This document shows positions 61,812-64,000 of a stretch of 64,000 nucleotides of DNA, in pieces. The notes under the pieces were generated by a model. It saw nothing but the letters and a program-made list of their open reading frames with translations. It was not told where the DNA came from and ran no database searches. Within the stretch, counting starts at the first letter, position 1; each line of letters starts with the position of its first letter. Position numbers and translations under genes: made by a program. Source of the stretch: Garcia nutans (taxonomy: Eukaryota; Streptophyta; Magnoliopsida; Malpighiales; Euphorbiaceae). The DNA is taken from assembly GCA_947685225.1 (NCBI GenBank), contig CANTUV010000009.1:124001-188000 (forward strand), in the 5' to 3' direction.

Positions 61812-64000
61812 CCATTTTATTTTATTTTGGTCAATAATTATTTTATTGCCAAGAAGAGCAGAAATGAAATACACTCACCAAACACTCTCCCATCCTCTAC
61901 ATAACAAAAGATCTATCCAAACAAATATGTACAAATCAATTAACACCAATTTCAACTCAATGACACCAGTAGCCAGAAAATAACAAAAAAAAAAAAACTA
62001 ACTAATTGCAACAGACCCCACCATCCCACTACAACAACTCACAACTCACCCACTCCCAGACACAATCAATACAATAAAATAATCACAATCTCCACCACCC
62101 AGGCGCAGCAGCAGAAACAAAAATAGAGCACTCTGAATCATCACTGCTATTATCTCCAACTATTCCACTTGCCATCCCTTATCCAATCACAATCTCCACT
62201 ACCGAGCTTAATTGAATTGGCAATATTTACACACACTCTTTTCTTATCAGCCCTCTCACTCATGAAAGCTACAGTATTTCTTTTCCTCCATAACCAGTAT
62301 ACTGCAGCCATAAATGCATTTCTTCTAACTTTAGCAGTGCAACTTTTTTCACTTGCCTTTCTTGCAAACCAATTGACTTCCCTTCTCCAAACCCATCTTC
62401 CTCTTCTAATTTCACATTTCTTTAACACTTGCGACCATATCTGCTAGGAAATCCACATTCAAAAAATAAGTGTTTAACAGTTTCCACACTATTATTACAC
62501 AACCAACAATTATCATCTGATACAATTCTCCATCTCAGCAATCTAGCTTTAGTTGTTAACCTTTTATGAATTGCTAGCCACCCAATGAAACTTTGTCTTG
62601 GAATATGACCTTTGCCCCAAATTAACTTTGTCCAGTTAAGAGCTTTTCACTCTTCTATCTTAATGCATTCCATGCTGATTTCACAGAATACACTCCATCT
62701 CTTGTCAATCCTTACTTTATAATATCATCAGCACCTTGAATAACTCTAAATTTTTTAACTTCTTGCCAAGCCAAGTCTGTTATTTCATTCATAGGGTATG
62801 GTAAGTTCCAATCATTTCCTCTCCATCGATCTCTAACTTTAGCATTTTTAGGAATGTCAGTATCACTGATATTCAAGCCCGGAAATTTATCCACAATACT
62901 CTTCCTCTCCATCCAAGGGTCAAATTGAAAATTCAGTTCCCCTTGCCTCAATTGATAAACAAAACAAGACTTCAATCTTTCTCTGATTATCAACAACTTC
63001 CTCCAAACCTAACTGGCATCTAAAGGCTTCGTTATACCCCAATACCCCAGCCCTCTCAATTTATTAGTAATAATCCATTTAGCCTATAATGAAGATTTTT
63101 TACATAGCAAACCATACACATGTTTGCCAATAGCTGTTATATTCCAGATATTCAAATCTTTAACACCCAATCCACTTTCATTTTTAGGTTTACAGACCAA
63201 ATTCCAAGCAGCCAATCCCTTCTTAGTGGCTTCAGCTTTCCTAGCCCAAAGAAAATTTCTGCGACGCTTATCAATCTCATTTATAACTGATTTAGGCAAA
63301 GCAAAAGCACTACTACGGAATATTTGCATGCTCCTCAACATTGCATTAATCAGTTGTAACCTCCCAGCATAAGAAAGATTTTTCACAGTCTAAGAACTAA
63401 TCTTTGCTATAATCTTCTCAATGAGCACGTAATAACCTTCTTTACTTCATCAGTCACTCCAGAGAAGAAAATGTAGCTCTTCTCTTTATTAATTTGTAAG
63501 CCAGGGACCTCTTCCATTTGTTTCATTTTCATCATTAACCATTTCATAGAATCCCCATCACCATTGCAAAAAAGAAATAAATCATCTGCAAAACACAAAT
63601 GATTAATTCTCAATTCACTACATCCCTCATGAAATTTAAATTCCTTGGGCACATCAAAACTTAAACTTCTAGACAAGTATTCTATAGCTATGACAAAAAT
63701 TAAAGGAGACATTGGGTCTTCTTGTCTTAAATCTTTTTTCCCTGAAAAATAGCCTTCAGTTAAGCCATTAACAACCACTGAAAAATGAGGGGTTTTAATA
63801 CACTACATAATCCACTGCACCATTTTCTGTGGAGACCTCAAACCCACCAACATTTCTTCTACAAAGTCCCATTGAATTGAATCATATGCTTTTCTCAAGT
63901 CTACTTTCAGAGCACATCTTTATTTTCCTCTATCTCTATGATAATTTCATACCAATTCATGAGCTAATAAAATATTATCAGTGATTTTCCTTCCAAGTAT
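61812..64000 (-). mobile_element. LINE (L1-type) 3' half, running off the right edge
   Basis: Minus-strand fragments in LINE order. At 63778-63407 is the RT catalytic region (RQEDPMSPLIFVIAIEYLSR; LCFADDLFLFCNGD with the FADD motif). At 63386-63084 is the RT thumb (LSYAGRLQLINAMLRSMQIF; RNFLWARKAEATKKGLAAW). At 62996-62712 is the linker (ELNFQFDPWMERKSIVDKFP). Around 62650-62450 is zf-RVT (CWLCNNSVETVKHLFFEC). At 62428-62150 is the C-terminus (NAFMAAVYWLWRKRNTVAF). No RNase H follows, unlike the LINE at 28.9-30.7 kb, so the two belong to different lineages. Several frame breaks are present. The left end is set at a T-rich stretch (TTTTATTTTATTTTGG) taken as the complement of the 3' tail; it is approximate. 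Confidence 0.9.

Overview
The window is nuclear DNA of a flowering plant, most likely a eudicot. Evidence: genes with many GT-AG introns, very AT-rich spacers, CACTA, copia, hAT and LINE/RTE transposons, and plant-specific proteins. It holds no bacterial operon, CRISPR array or recognisable tRNA/rRNA gene.

Layout. 1-6.7 kb: degenerate CACTA (En/Spm) transposon on the minus strand, coding remains at 59-3218, then a 64-bp tandem repeat and an array of palindromic subterminal repeats. 7.6-9.9 kb: a pectin methylesterase gene (+) whose signal-peptide exon carries a 477-bp hAT-like MITE and whose last exon is frameshifted. 11.3-16.1 kb: a UPF0183/PHAF1 family gene (-) of about 14 exons with a frameshift and one odd splice donor. 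16.1-20.1 kb: AT-rich spacer. 20.1-28.7 kb: a ruined Ty1/copia element whose two ~1.9-kb LTRs lie in inverted instead of direct orientation. 28.9-30.7 kb: a 5'-truncated LINE (-) with a 20-bp target-site duplication. 33.5-42.2 kb: an intact-looking 10-exon gene (+) for a PHD-SWIB-Plus3-GYF-CCCH protein (C3H44/NERD type), with a textbook U12-type AT-AC intron. 43.3-49.3 kb: a DUF726/TMCO4-like gene (+) with intact exon frames but several damaged splice sites and no first exon in view. 50.6-58.2 kb: a small plant-specific gene (+) with an RTE retrotransposon in its first intron. 59.5-60.1 kb: the first three exons of a mitochondrial DUF1640 (Fmp32/MCUR1-like) gene (+). 61.8-64.0 kb: the 3' part of another LINE (-), presumably within that gene's next intron.

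From memory, UPF0183 and C3H44 are neighbours in Arabidopsis (At3g51130, At3g51120), and a DUF1640 gene (At3g51090) lies close by. The window therefore probably keeps an ancestral gene block expanded by transposons. The genes do not form one pathway.

A recurrent theme is small lesions in otherwise well-conserved genes. There are one- or two-base deletions, two of the three in homopolymers, and splice-site changes, in the pectinesterase, UPF0183, DUF726 and 'GKSCKG' genes. The 1613-codon C3H44 gene has none. These are either real decay or assembly errors, and the sequence alone cannot decide. Exon boundaries were set by hand from homology and GT/AG sites.
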